In this document: in pieces, positions 43,686-52,484 of the stretch
How positions within the stretch are numbered: position 1 is the stretch's first letter
How the letters are laid out: every line of letters starts with the position of its first letter
NCBI GenBank assembly: GCA_905182025.1
Contig: CAJJAA010000028.1
Coordinates: forward strand, 31,366 to 95,365
Direction of reading: 5' to 3'
Origin: an uncultured OM182 clade bacterium
Lineage (GTDB): Bacteria > Pseudomonadota > Gammaproteobacteria > Pseudomonadales > Azotimanducaceae
DNA: 64,000 nucleotides
Made by a program: the position numbers and the translations under genes
The notes under the pieces: generated by a model
Seen by the model: the letters and a program-made list of their open reading frames with translations, nothing else
Told to the model about the DNA's origin: nothing
The model's database searches: none

Positions 43686-44684
43686 TTACTTGATCGCTAT
43701 TGGGTTCAACGGCGAACCCACAGCGCCTGGGATATTAAGCGGCTGGGCGGCGATGAAAAATTCATACCTGCCGTCCTCAGCACAATCTGCTGCCAACTCT
43801 TCAAGCCACCAGATTTCGCCGATATAGACGCCTAAATCTCTCAGTAAACTACCGTGAATACTCAAGGTATCTTCTGGATTCGGATTAGGCAAAACTTCAA
43901 GTGCAATGTTGTCCGCAGCAATGCCAACAATCTCCATCTTGTCTACCCATTCAACCACGTCTGCACCGATACCTGTCTGAGGTCCGAGCATAAATTGCGT
44001 CTTGGCAATTGGATCGGTCAGTTTGTAAAAATCAGGCACAACGCCCGTTCGAAGGATGACGATGTCGCCTTGTGTGACTTTAGTCTTCTGGGCTTTCAAT
44101 GTTTCTTCAATATCAGAGCGTGTGATGACATAGCCAGCGGGCAATGATCCGCCTTTATAAGCTAGCACGTCGATGAGTACTCCTCGACCAACAAAAGAGG
44201 TTTTAACGTTTTCAATGCCGAGTTTGGTGGCGCCGCCAGCAATTGGCGATGACCTAATGTCCGTTTCTGGTACACCGTTATAAAGCGTTGAGTCATACCA
44301 TGCGTGTGAAAGCGCATCCCATTGGGTTGAACCTTGCAGTGCCATGTAAATATAGTCATCGGCGAATTTCATTTTACCGGCATAGGCGGGTTGACCTGCG
44401 GCATAGTCAGCACCCGTTGCAACCATCAAATGTTGTGGCGCGATTCGGCTTGGAAAAACTGGACCTGTGGCATCCAGAGGAATAGCGAGACTAAATACTT
44501 TTCCTTCCTTGATGAGTTTGGCCGCCTTTACGATATGTTTCGGTTCTAGGTAGTTTACTGCGCCGAGTTGATCATCCTTGCCCCAGGTTCCCCAGTTGTT
44601 GGGTTTGCCGGGTTTGTCCTTAGCGATTGCGCCAACGCACAATGTCAGACAGGAAATGAGCAGTATGCTTTTTCTATAATTCAT
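43686..44684 (-). CDS. Secreted cyclase-family (PF04199) hydrolase
   Basis: This 332-residue protein has a signal peptide (MNYRKSILLISCLTLCVGAIA) and a cyclase/kynurenine-formamidase-like domain. Its metal-site segment is LQGSTQWDALSHAWYD, corresponding to the HxGTHxD...H site of formamidases but with the QGSTQWD form common in this longer subfamily. Members hydrolyse amide or lactone-type bonds; no substrate is indicated. ATG 44684 has GGAG eight bases upstream. It lies downstream of the PLP decarboxylase on the same strand, 35 bases apart, so they are likely co-transcribed. Confidence 0.85.
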   Translation of the reverse strand: MNYRKSILLISCLTLCVGAIAKDKPGKPNNWGTWGKDDQLGAVNYLEPKHIVKAAKLIKEGKVFSLAIPLDATGPVFPSRIAPQHLMVATGADYAAGQPAYAGKMKFADDYIYMALQGSTQWDALSHAWYDSTLYNGVPETDIRSSPIAGGATKLGIENVKTSFVGRGVLIDVLAYKGGSLPAGYVITRSDIEETLKAQKTKVTQGDIVILRTGVVPDFYKLTDPIAKTQFMLGPQTGIGADVVEWVDKMEIVGIAADNIALEVLPNPNPEDTLSIHGSLLRDLGVYIGEIWWLEELAADCAEDGRYEFFIAAQPLNIPGAVGSPLNPIAIK

Positions 44685-44719
44685 TTCGATACTCCATTTT
44701 TATTATTGATCGTAAGTGA

Positions 44720-45955
44720 CTAACTGTATCTGGATTCTTTGACAGCGCTTTTGTCGCCGGATTTTACCTGCTCGATCGAATCTGAAAGATCAGCTAAGTA
44801 AACGTCGGTGACTGTTTTGTGAAAGGGTGAGAGCATCAAATGTAGTGCTTTGGGTTGTGAACATAACGATGTGAACCAGCCGCGATCGTACATCTGTTTA
44901 TAAATTGCAAACACATCCAAGTCTGGATGCTCGAATGCTACGATACCTAACAGCGGTGTGCCAAGGATCTTAAATCCTAGTTTCTTTACGCCGACTTCAA
45001 TTGCTGCTCGAGCGTCAGTGACCTGCTGGTGTTTATTTTTATATCCCTGCACGCCAAGAAAATTCATAACCGCCCAGGCGGCGGAAATTGCACCGCCGGG
45101 TCTTGTGCCGGCTAATGTTGGCGTGATCATTCGACCACCTGGCCAATCTTTGCAGTCGAAGATCATGTGTTTTTTAAGTTCGGCATCTCTAAACAAAACC
45201 GTTGAGGCGCCTTTGGCGCAAAACCCGTATTTATGTAGATCAGCCGACATTGATAGAACCCCAGCAACGGAAAAGTCAAAATCCGGTACATCGACACCAT
45301 TCATACGAACAAAGGGTGCGATATAGCCGCCGACACAGGCATCGACGTGCAGCCACACATTTTTTTCCTCTGCTATTTGACCAAGTTGTGTAATTGGGTC
45401 AATGAGTCCGTAAGGAAAGTTCGGTGCCGAACCCACTAACATCATTGTGTCGTTATCGATTGCCGCAGTCATTGCGTCACAATCTGCCAACAGGTCTGTG
45501 CCGACGGGAATGCGACGTAACTCAAGATCCATCATGATTGCCGCTTTGTCGAAGGCAGGGTGGGCGGAATAGGGCGCGACGATGTTCAATTGACCCGTCT
45601 TACCGAGGTCATTTCTGGCGTAGTCTCTTGCCGCTTTCACCGCCATTGTGATTGAGTCTGTGCCTCCGGAAGTTATAGCGCCGTCTGCGGAATCCGGTCC
45701 ATGTAGCAGACCAAGCCCCATTTGAATGACTTCCTCTTCCATCTGTTTAAGAGAAGGAAAAGCGGCGGGTCCAAGACCATTTTCCGACATGTACATGGTA
45801 TAGGCTTCTTTTTGCACCCGTGCAACATCTTCGCCGGCATTGAAAACATACACAGCGGTTTTGCCTTCACGCCATTTTGCGTCTCCGCTACCACGCCGAA
45901 TCATTTCCGGTGCCAAGTCGTCCCAGCTTGTTCCTTTGTCAGGCATTTCCATCAT
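44720..45955 (-). CDS. PLP-dependent decarboxylase/sphingosine-phosphate-lyase-like enzyme
   Basis: This 411-residue fold-type I PLP enzyme of the group II decarboxylase/S1P lyase family has TSGGTDSITMAVKAARDY for PLP phosphate binding, VDACVGGY with the ring-nitrogen Asp, and the Schiff-base Lys in SADLHKYGF. Nearest relatives include sphingosine-1-phosphate lyase and amino acid decarboxylases; S1P lyase is usually membrane-bound, but no N-terminal membrane helix is seen here. ATG 45955 and 45952 are both possible; the second is better spaced from GGAG. It precedes the cyclase gene. Confidence 0.85.
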   Translation of the reverse strand: MMEMPDKGTSWDDLAPEMIRRGSGDAKWREGKTAVYVFNAGEDVARVQKEAYTMYMSENGLGPAAFPSLKQMEEEVIQMGLGLLHGPDSADGAITSGGTDSITMAVKAARDYARNDLGKTGQLNIVAPYSAHPAFDKAAIMMDLELRRIPVGTDLLADCDAMTAAIDNDTMMLVGSAPNFPYGLIDPITQLGQIAEEKNVWLHVDACVGGYIAPFVRMNGVDVPDFDFSVAGVLSMSADLHKYGFCAKGASTVLFRDAELKKHMIFDCKDWPGGRMITPTLAGTRPGGAISAAWAVMNFLGVQGYKNKHQQVTDARAAIEVGVKKLGFKILGTPLLGIVAFEHPDLDVFAIYKQMYDRGWFTSLCSQPKALHLMLSPFHKTVTDVYLADLSDSIEQVKSGDKSAVKESRYS

Positions 45956-46058
45956 TTCGCTCCAACCTTTTTAGTCGATCATACCTCAGCTGAAGCGCTT
46001 ACGTTACCCGGCTTTTATCGCTATGCTACGGGTAAAACCAAATGCAAGAGGTAGGTCA

Positions 46059-46478
46059 ATGAGAGGCGCAGGTGGGACAAATGGTGGAATCGGACAATTC
46101 CTGATGGGGTTTGTGATGATGTGCGGTGGTTTCTATATGTTGTTAAACGCCATCATGGTGACAAGTAACTTTGGTGCAGGTATGCGCCTTTATGGGTTCA
46201 ACGCATTCGGCGGCGCATACGCTGTTACCAGCGGCATGATAATGATTCCATTTATCTTCGGTGTTGGGATGATTTTTTATAATAGTCGAAATTTCATTGG
46301 CTGGCTTCTGGCGTTAGGCTCGTTAGTCGCTTTAATTTTTGGTGTTATTGCCTCAATTAAATTCACCTTCAGAGCCATGAGTGCCTTCGACCTTATCGTC
46401 ATACTGGTGTTGAGCGCGGGGGGCTTAGGTTTGTTTTTGCGCTCCCTGCGAGATATTTCTATGGAGCCGCTTGAATGA
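46059..46478 (+). CDS. Small four-helix membrane protein
   Basis: This protein of about 139 residues has a short Gly-rich start (MRGAGGTNGGIGQF) and four hydrophobic helices (about residues 15-37, 54-75, 82-103 and 110-130). I chose ATG 46059, with AGAGGTAGG upstream; an in-frame ATG at 46023 has no site. Its TGA overlaps the ATG of the serine hydrolase gene (46475-46478, ATGA), so the two are coupled. I do not recognise the family. Confidence 0.7.
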   Translation: MRGAGGTNGGIGQFLMGFVMMCGGFYMLLNAIMVTSNFGAGMRLYGFNAFGGAYAVTSGMIMIPFIFGVGMIFYNSRNFIGWLLALGSLVALIFGVIASIKFTFRAMSAFDLIVILVLSAGGLGLFLRSLRDISMEPLE

Positions 46479-47500
46479 AACTTCGAACGGCTAGCATCGC
46501 TGAAAACCTGATTACGTTGCCGGCTCAAGCCAAGGATACTCAATGGCCGACGCAAAAATGGGCGCGCGGTTCGGCGCCTGCGTCAGCTGACGCGGTTGCT
46601 GAAGATTTGTTTAACCTCACGCCAGCTCAGGGTGTCACTTATGGTTTGGTGGTAATCAAGAATGGCGAGCTCGTCTACGAAAAATATGGTGCGGGAGCGA
46701 ATGCCTTTTATTTGCAATATTCTTGGTCGATGGCGAAAAGCATCACCCATGCGCTTTTCGGTATTTTAGTAAGACAAGGTCGAGTAGATATTTATGACCC
46801 CGCGCCGGTCGTCGAATGGAAAGATGACGAAAGAGCAGAAATTACGATTGATCAACTGCTGCGTATGTCGAGTGGATTGAAGTTCAACGAAGACTATGTC
46901 GACGGGGGTCTTTCTGATGTTATACCCATGCTTCAAACCGAAGGTCGCCATGATATGGGGAAATTTGCAGCAGAAATGCCGTTGACCTACCCACCGGGAA
47001 CCCAGTGGTCATACTCGAGTGGCACGACGAATATTCTATGTCGAATCCTTAAAGATATTGTTGGCGGCGGTGCTTCGGGGATGTTGCAATTTATGAATGA
47101 CGAGCTGTTTGAACCCATTGGTATGCGAACAGCGACGCCAAAGTTTGATACCTCGGGCACGTTTATTGGTTCATCATTTTTGTTCGCGACACCGCAGGAT
47201 TTCGCGCGATTTGGTCTGCTGTATCTTCGTGGTGGCAGCTGGGATGGACGAGAGATTGTTAGTCCGCAATGGGTCGACTATGCGCGGTCGCCGACCTATA
47301 AAGACGATGAATACTGTTATGGCGCACAATGGTGGATGGATGCGAAAGACATTAGCCGTTTCTATTGTGGAGGCTATGATGGACAGAGAATTTTGTGTGT
47401 ACCACAAAAGGATATGATCGTGGTCCGATGTGGTCGAACACCTGAGGCTGAGGCGCCTTACCTTTGGGGAAAAGTGAACGAGTTGATCGAATTGTTTTAA
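46475..47500 (+). CDS. Beta-lactamase-family serine hydrolase (NylB/EstB-like)
   Basis: This 341-residue protein has SWSMAKSITHAL with the SxxK nucleophile motif, YSS at the position of YxN (WSYSSGTTNIL), and GYDGQ near the C-terminus for the third motif, the pattern of NylB-type amide hydrolases and esterases rather than true beta-lactamases. There is no signal peptide, so it acts in the cytoplasm. Its gene overlaps that of a four-helix membrane protein by four bases, suggesting a functional link or coupled regulation. A hairpin follows the stop. Confidence 0.87.
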   Translation: MKLRTASIAENLITLPAQAKDTQWPTQKWARGSAPASADAVAEDLFNLTPAQGVTYGLVVIKNGELVYEKYGAGANAFYLQYSWSMAKSITHALFGILVRQGRVDIYDPAPVVEWKDDERAEITIDQLLRMSSGLKFNEDYVDGGLSDVIPMLQTEGRHDMGKFAAEMPLTYPPGTQWSYSSGTTNILCRILKDIVGGGASGMLQFMNDELFEPIGMRTATPKFDTSGTFIGSSFLFATPQDFARFGLLYLRGGSWDGREIVSPQWVDYARSPTYKDDEYCYGAQWWMDAKDISRFYCGGYDGQRILCVPQKDMIVVRCGRTPEAEAPYLWGKVNELIELF

Positions 47501-47508
47501 GTTGAAAT

Positions 47509-47539
47509 CTGAAGTATCACTGTCTTAGTGACACTTCAG
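47509..47539. terminator. Hairpin between convergent genes
   Basis: CTGAAGT (47509-47515) pairs with ACTTCAG (47533-47539) and, after one A-C mismatch, TCACT (47517-47521) with AGTGA (47527-47531); loop GTCTT. It separates the serine hydrolase and crotonase genes. No long T tract. Confidence 0.6.
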
Positions 47540-47570
47540 GTCACGTCATTTTCACAACCAACAATTGAAA

Positions 47571-48362
47571 TTAGCTACCCGTGAAGTTACCGTTTCGACG
47601 TTCTGAAACAGATTTAACACCTTCTTTGTGGTCCGCTGTTCTTTGTAGCCAATACTGCTCCCTGCCTTCGATATCAGTTGTTGCTTTGACCGCATCTGCA
47701 AGACCTGGGCGCATCTGTTCACGTAAGGAAACAAGGGCCAAAGGTGCGTTTACGGCCATTTCGCTGGCCAGCTCTATTGCTGCATTGCGAACATTGTCAT
47801 CATCGGTGAAGACATCAGCTAGACCCCATTGTGAAGCCGTTTCGCCATTGATTCGGCGACCTGTCATAAACAACAAGTTAGCTTTTTGCACGCCAATCAG
47901 GCGGGCAAGGGTGTGCGTTAAGCCGAAGCCAGGTGTGAAACCAAGCTTGACGAAGTTTGCTGTCATTCGAGTACTCGGACATACCACACGAAAATCAGCC
48001 ATCACAGCCAAGCCAAACCCTCCACCGACAGCAGCGCCTTGTACGGCGGCTACGATAGGGGTCTTACATCGAAATAGGCGCACGGCTTCGGTATAAAGCG
48101 GGTTAGGCTCATCCCCTGATTTTGGCTGCGTTGAAGCTCGATTTGAGTCCGAGCCAAAATTTGCTCCCGCACAGAAGTGTTTACCTTCAGAGCACAGAAC
48201 GATTGCGCGGCAATCAGGGTTGTTGTCTAAATCCTCGAAACAATCAGCGAGGTCGCAGATCAGTTGATGGTCGAAGAAGTTGTTAGGCGGCCGCTTGATC
48301 TCACACTGGGCAACGAAGTTGCCTGGATATGTGACGACGACGTCTCCGTATTGTTCTTTCAT
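47571..48362 (-). CDS. Crotonase-fold (enoyl-CoA hydratase/isomerase family) protein lacking both catalytic Glu
   Basis: This 263-residue crotonase-superfamily protein keeps the oxyanion-hole motifs (HFCAGANF and GAAVGGGFGLAV) and so can bind an acyl-CoA thioester. The two catalytic glutamates of enoyl-CoA hydratase (E144 and E164 in the rat enzyme) correspond to Gly117 and Phe137, so ordinary hydratase activity is unlikely. It may catalyse isomerisation, hydrolysis or another CoA-ester reaction. It lies with an SDR and a class II aldolase on the minus strand, and the three may serve one pathway. Confidence 0.87.
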   Translation of the reverse strand: MKEQYGDVVVTYPGNFVAQCEIKRPPNNFFDHQLICDLADCFEDLDNNPDCRAIVLCSEGKHFCAGANFGSDSNRASTQPKSGDEPNPLYTEAVRLFRCKTPIVAAVQGAAVGGGFGLAVMADFRVVCPSTRMTANFVKLGFTPGFGLTHTLARLIGVQKANLLFMTGRRINGETASQWGLADVFTDDDNVRNAAIELASEMAVNAPLALVSLREQMRPGLADAVKATTDIEGREQYWLQRTADHKEGVKSVSERRNGNFTGS

Positions 48363-48432
48363 ATTTTCATCTCGCTTTATTTTTCTTCAGGTTTGTTAAT
48401 TTGGTCTTCTTATACGATCTAGCCGCGCTTGT

Positions 48433-49206
48433 TTAGTCGAATAAGTCAGGCTGTTCTTTTGTGATTACATCGTACAACGGTTTGAATGAAAATCGACCGC
48501 CGTCGATTGATCCGACCTGGCTATGGGTCAATTTAGCGATCTCGGGACGAATCAGAATGGGTTTGCCAGCGGCTTCGGCCATCAACTGAGCCTGGCAGCT
48601 GCGTTCCATTGTGATGTACCACCAGGCAGCAGCTTCGACGGATGTACCGACGGTTAACAAACCATGATTCTGTAGTATGGCCGCCTTCTTTTGCCCGAGC
48701 ATCGTGGCGATTTTTTGACCTTCAGCAAGATCGAGTACAACGCCGTTAAATTCGTTGAACAGCACATGATCCTCATAGAATGCACAGGAGTCCTGTGTGA
48801 TGGGATCCAGTAGTCGCCCCAAACTAGCCCAGGATTTACCGTAGACAGAATGTGTATGCGCAGCAGCAGTCACGTGGGGCAGATGTTTGTGAATTTGCGA
48901 GTGTATGGCAAAGGCCGCCTGATTTAATGCAGCGCCTTTACCTTCAACAATGACACCATCGTGATTAACCAAAATAAGATCGCTGACCTTAATTTGCTTA
49001 AAAGAAACACCAAACGGGTTAACCCAGAAGTGGTCTAATAATTCAGGGTCACGAACTGTGACGTGACCGGCGACGCCCTCGTCGAAACCAAACTTACCGA
49101 AAATACGAAACGTCGCAGCAAGCTTTTGTTTTCTATCGTTACGTATGTCTTCAATACTTGTGGGTTCGTTCGTTGGATTTATTCCGATGTTTTTCGCTTC
49201 TGACAT
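48433..49206 (-). CDS. Class II aldolase/adducin family protein
   Basis: This protein of about 257 residues has class II aldolase zinc ligands in AAAHTHSVYGKSW plus a third His in ILQNHGLLTVG. Members cleave or isomerise phosphorylated or unphosphorylated sugars and related hydroxy acids. I chose ATG 49206 (MSEAKNIGINP); an in-frame upstream codon at 49320 would add 38 residues not typical of the family. The ribosome binding site is weak in both cases. Its neighbours are a crotonase-fold protein and an SDR. Confidence 0.85.
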   Translation of the reverse strand: MSEAKNIGINPTNEPTSIEDIRNDRKQKLAATFRIFGKFGFDEGVAGHVTVRDPELLDHFWVNPFGVSFKQIKVSDLILVNHDGVIVEGKGAALNQAAFAIHSQIHKHLPHVTAAAHTHSVYGKSWASLGRLLDPITQDSCAFYEDHVLFNEFNGVVLDLAEGQKIATMLGQKKAAILQNHGLLTVGTSVEAAAWWYITMERSCQAQLMAEAAGKPILIRPEIAKLTHSQVGSIDGGRFSFKPLYDVITKEQPDLFD

Positions 49207-49392
49207 GACGTTGCACCGTTTCGTGTAATTATTTTGAGTGCCAAACATACCAGCAAATGCCTGTCTGGTACAAAACAGTCGCGAAATTTTGTTTGAATGG
49301 TTTGAAACGCATATCTGCAATCAGGACGGGTTTATTGTGACGCGTATCGGGCTGGATAGCGGGTGCGAGCGCTCTGCAGTGAATAAGTACTA

Positions 49393-49440
49393 GAAAGGGC
49401 GGCTTGCGCCACCCCTTTTCAACCCTGATGTTGGGTTGTT
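49393..49440 (-). terminator. Two adjacent hairpins 3' of the SDR gene
   Basis: The first hairpin pairs GGGCGGC (49397-49403) with GCCACCC (49408-49414), one mismatch, and has A-rich and T-rich flanks that make an approximate terminator for the minus-strand SDR gene. The second pairs CAACCC with GGGTTG (about 49420-49438, 7-base loop). Together they separate the SDR from the aldolase gene and may be an mRNA end or processing site. The rest of the 250-base gap holds nothing recognised. Confidence 0.45.
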
Positions 49441-49456
49441 TGCAGCGGCTCTTGCG

Positions 49457-50344
49457 CTAAAACTCACGCGGTGTGGGTTGGGGACCCTTGGGCCAGTTTT
49501 CGAAGTGTTGCATGACCGTCTCGCCAACCTCGGTGACATCCCAGGGGCCTTCATTGTTGTCTTTTGTCGCCAGCATGTGTGATTGCCAACTCAACAGCGT
49601 GACACTATTGCCTTGCACGAGGAATGTTCTGCCGGTCACCGGTTTGGCCTCGTCACTGCCCAACCAAACAACGATAGGTGAGACTTTATCGGCGGAAAGT
49701 AGTTCTTCCATATTCTGACCCTGAGGAAAAATGTCCTCAGTCAATCGTGACCATGCCGCAGGGGCGAGGATGTTGACCCGAATGCCGTACTTGGCGCCCT
49801 CTTGAAATAGGCAGCGAGCGAAACCCGCAATACCGGCTTTGGCTGCGCCATAGTTGGTCTGCCCAAAGTTGCCAATCAAACCGGATGTTGAAGAGGTAAC
49901 GACGATAGAACCGCCTTCGCCTTGTTCAATCATTTGGTCATAGGCAGCCTTAACGGTGAGGTAAGTGCCACGTAGGTGAACATCAACAACGACGTCCCAC
50001 ATGTCGTTGGTCATATTCTTGAATGATTTATCACGCAGGATGCCCGCGTTAGCGATCATAAAGTCGATTTTGCCGAATTCATCGACGGCTCGCTTTACCA
50101 TGGCTTGGGCATCCGCTTCGCTTGCGACGTTACCGTAGTCTGCAACGGCTTTACCACCGGCTGCCTTGATCTTGTTGACCACTTGATCCGCCATGCTGGC
50201 GCTACCGCCGGAACCATCCCGCGCACCGCCGAGGTCGTTTACAACAACCGCTGCGCCTTCTTTTGCCAATAACAAAGCGTGGGTTTCTCCTAAACCGCCA
50301 CCAGCGCCTGTTACAACAGCGACTTTACCGTCTAATAAGCCCAT
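49457..50344 (-). CDS. SDR of the (3R)-hydroxyacyl-CoA dehydrogenase (MFE2-like) type
   Basis: This 295-residue SDR has TGAGGGLGETHALLLAKEGAAVVVND at the cofactor site, matching peroxisomal multifunctional enzyme 2-type (3R)-hydroxyacyl-CoA dehydrogenases, with NAGIL, active-site Ser in SSTSG and YGAAK. In beta-oxidation it would oxidise 3-hydroxyacyl-CoA. I chose ATG 50344, preceded by AAGGAGC; an in-frame upstream ATG at 50443 would add 33 unrelated residues. A leader repeat GATTGTTGA occurs twice, 14 bases apart (50372-50380 and 50386-50394, plus-strand reading), upstream of the start. Confidence 0.92.
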   Translation of the reverse strand: MGLLDGKVAVVTGAGGGLGETHALLLAKEGAAVVVNDLGGARDGSGGSASMADQVVNKIKAAGGKAVADYGNVASEADAQAMVKRAVDEFGKIDFMIANAGILRDKSFKNMTNDMWDVVVDVHLRGTYLTVKAAYDQMIEQGEGGSIVVTSSTSGLIGNFGQTNYGAAKAGIAGFARCLFQEGAKYGIRVNILAPAAWSRLTEDIFPQGQNMEELLSADKVSPIVVWLGSDEAKPVTGRTFLVQGNSVTLLSWQSHMLATKDNNEGPWDVTEVGETVMQHFENWPKGPQPTPREF

Positions 50345-50601
50345 ACCCTTGCTCCTTAATTCCCGATTCTGGATTGTTGATAGTCGATTGTTGACTGTTC
50401 GATGTGTCTTGTTGAATGTCATCTCGAAAGAATGTAACGACACCCTAGTTTGAAACGATGTGCTTGAAAATAGGCCTAGGAGTAAATCATATGGCTATGT
50501 TTTTTGCCAGATAGCAGCCAAGTTGGCAGTGAGGTCGGCAGATACTTGCAAGGGGGGGGCTTCTGTCAGCGTACGAAGTTGTCGATAGCGTAACGTGCTT
50601 T

Positions 50602-51580
50602 TCAGACGTTGAGGCAGGCCTTGTCCTCAAGTGTGTAGCTATGTGCTTGTTTGGCCCAGGAATGGAAGCCTGAGTCGAGTGCTTCTTGTTCGAATTCACG
50701 CCAGTTATCGCCGTAGTGCATCAGGACAATACGTTGTTTGATATGGTCCGGAAGCGTCTTGAGTTGATTCAATGAAGCGTGGACACCGCCGGTGAATAAC
50801 TGACAATCATGAAAGATGACGTCGAAATCGTAAAGGGCATCAAAGGATTGAAGCAAATCAACGTCGAAGCGGGTATCTGATGTATACAGAATTCGATCAT
50901 CAATGATGACGCCAACACTCCAGAAAGATTCTTTCCACGTGGGGGCGCTGTCAGGGTAGTGCATCGTTCTGGGTAGCTTCAGGTTGATGCTGCCAATATC
51001 TGTTTGCCAGGTTTCCCTTGGTGCATCTTTGACGCGGGTCGGTCGTATCGGATTCCATAGATCTTCAAATACCAGGGGCGTACTTTCAGACATTTCTGAG
51101 CCGCCGCGAAGAGATTGCTCCCAGAGTATTTTCTGGTATTGCTCGTTAATTACCATGTTTGGTTTGACTTGAGAGACGTATCGACCGAATAGTTGAACTT
51201 CTTCAAGTCCGCCGATATGGTCAGAGTGACTATGAGTGATGAACAAAGTTTCTAATATCAGAGATTTCAAAGCCCCGATCATGCATGGTTTGTGAACATT
51301 TTGAGCCGCAATCGATCAGGATATGATCTTCGCCCTTGATGACCAGCAGGTTATTCTGATGAAGGTTTTTGGCAAATGCCGAGCCCGTGCCCACGAAGTA
51401 CACGGACAGTTCACCGTTATTGGTTAGCGCCATCGACTCCGTCGGTTGCGAAACAATGAACGGTCTCTTTAGCTTTTTCAAAGCTGTAAGGTCTTGTGAT
51501 GATTCAGCTAGCGTCATAAGTTGGTGATTGTGCGGGTTTTTGTTTAAATATTTCGTGAAGTAGATCACATTTTTGCTCAA
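50602..51580 (-). pseudogene. Metallo-beta-lactamase-fold hydrolase, frameshifted
   Basis: Two overlapping frames together encode one MBL-fold protein. The first (51580 to about 51253) has the beta-strand start LSVYFVGTGSAFAKNLHQNNLLV and ILIDCGSK; it then runs to a TAG. The second (to 50602) continues with ETLFITHSHSDHIGG, the zinc-binding HxHxDH motif, then later His/Asp ligands (SDTRFD, HDCQ, MHYGD). Removing one T at 51253 (plus strand) joins ISDI to ETLFITHSHSDH in perfect family order. So either the gene is a recent pseudogene, a base-calling error is present, or translation shifts frame. Substrate of the intact fold is unknown. Confidence 0.85.
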
Positions 51581-51679
51581 GATTTACCGTTTGCCGCAGT
51601 ATTTTTGCCTTTTGGCCGACTTTTACAGCAACATATCGCTCAAACTGAGCTGAAGTAATTTAAATAACGGAGACCGACG

Positions 51680-52294
51680 ATGAAATTATTCGACTTCCCA
51701 GGTGCGCCTAATCCGCGCCGAGTAACGATCTTTGCTAAGGAGAAGGGTATTGATTTAGAAACAGTGCACTGTGATATGTCGAAGGGCGAACACAAGACGG
51801 CAGCGTTTCTGAAAATGAACCCCAGCGGCAAGATACCGGTCCTATTGCTGGATGATGGCCGAGCGATTGCAGAGTCGGTGGCTATCTGTCGTTATTTGGA
51901 AGCCATTCAGCCTGAACCAAACCTATTCGGTCGAGACCCCTACGAGCTAGGTCATATTGAAGCGCGCAACCGTCAAATAGAAATGGAGCTCTGGACACAG
52001 GTTGGGACCTCCTGGGTCAACGGCCCTATCGTAGGAAAAATGGGTATCTTCAAGCAAATACCCGATGCCAAAACGGCCAGCGACAAGAATGTCACCCGCT
52101 ATTATGAACGGCTCGATGCCGAATTTGCTCAGCAAGAATATGTCGCCGGGGATCGTTTTACCGTTGCCGATATCAGTTTGTTGAGTGCCGTTGATTTTGC
52201 ATCGTCAATGGTGGGCCTTAAGCCAGATGAGGGTTTGATCAACCTGTATCGATGGCATAAACAGGTGTCAGAGCGGTCTAGCGTAGCGGGCTAA
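51680..52294 (+). CDS. Glutathione S-transferase
   Basis: This 204-residue cytosolic GST has an N-terminal thioredoxin-fold domain (MKLFDFPGAPNPRRVTIFAKEKG) and the glutathione-binding cis-Pro and Glu-Ser motifs NPSGKIPVLLLDDG and AESVAICRYLE, followed by a helical C-terminal domain. It conjugates or reduces electrophiles with glutathione; ring-cleavage-product isomerases also belong here. ATG has GGAG nearby. It is divergent from the frameshifted MBL gene. Confidence 0.9.
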   Translation: MKLFDFPGAPNPRRVTIFAKEKGIDLETVHCDMSKGEHKTAAFLKMNPSGKIPVLLLDDGRAIAESVAICRYLEAIQPEPNLFGRDPYELGHIEARNRQIEMELWTQVGTSWVNGPIVGKMGIFKQIPDAKTASDKNVTRYYERLDAEFAQQEYVAGDRFTVADISLLSAVDFASSMVGLKPDEGLINLYRWHKQVSERSSVAG

Positions 52295-52484
52295 CAGTCG
52301 GTGCGCTACCAGGTGCGTTATGCCTGCGTAAGTATTTGATAAATAAAAGGATACGCAACTTTTTGGCGCGTGATCTTGAATGTGTATTGAGACCATCTGG
52401 TCGAAACGGGCACTTTCTATTGCGGGTAGAGGCGGGTAAGATCGGCGCCTTCGAAAGCTAATATGCGTCAAAGGAAATTGTCAA

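Noticed and set aside
43686..44684. Degenerate metal site in the cyclase (QGSTQWD instead of HxGTHxD)
   Set aside because: I recall the QGSTQWD variant as the normal form in longer cyclase-family proteins, so by itself it does not indicate decay.
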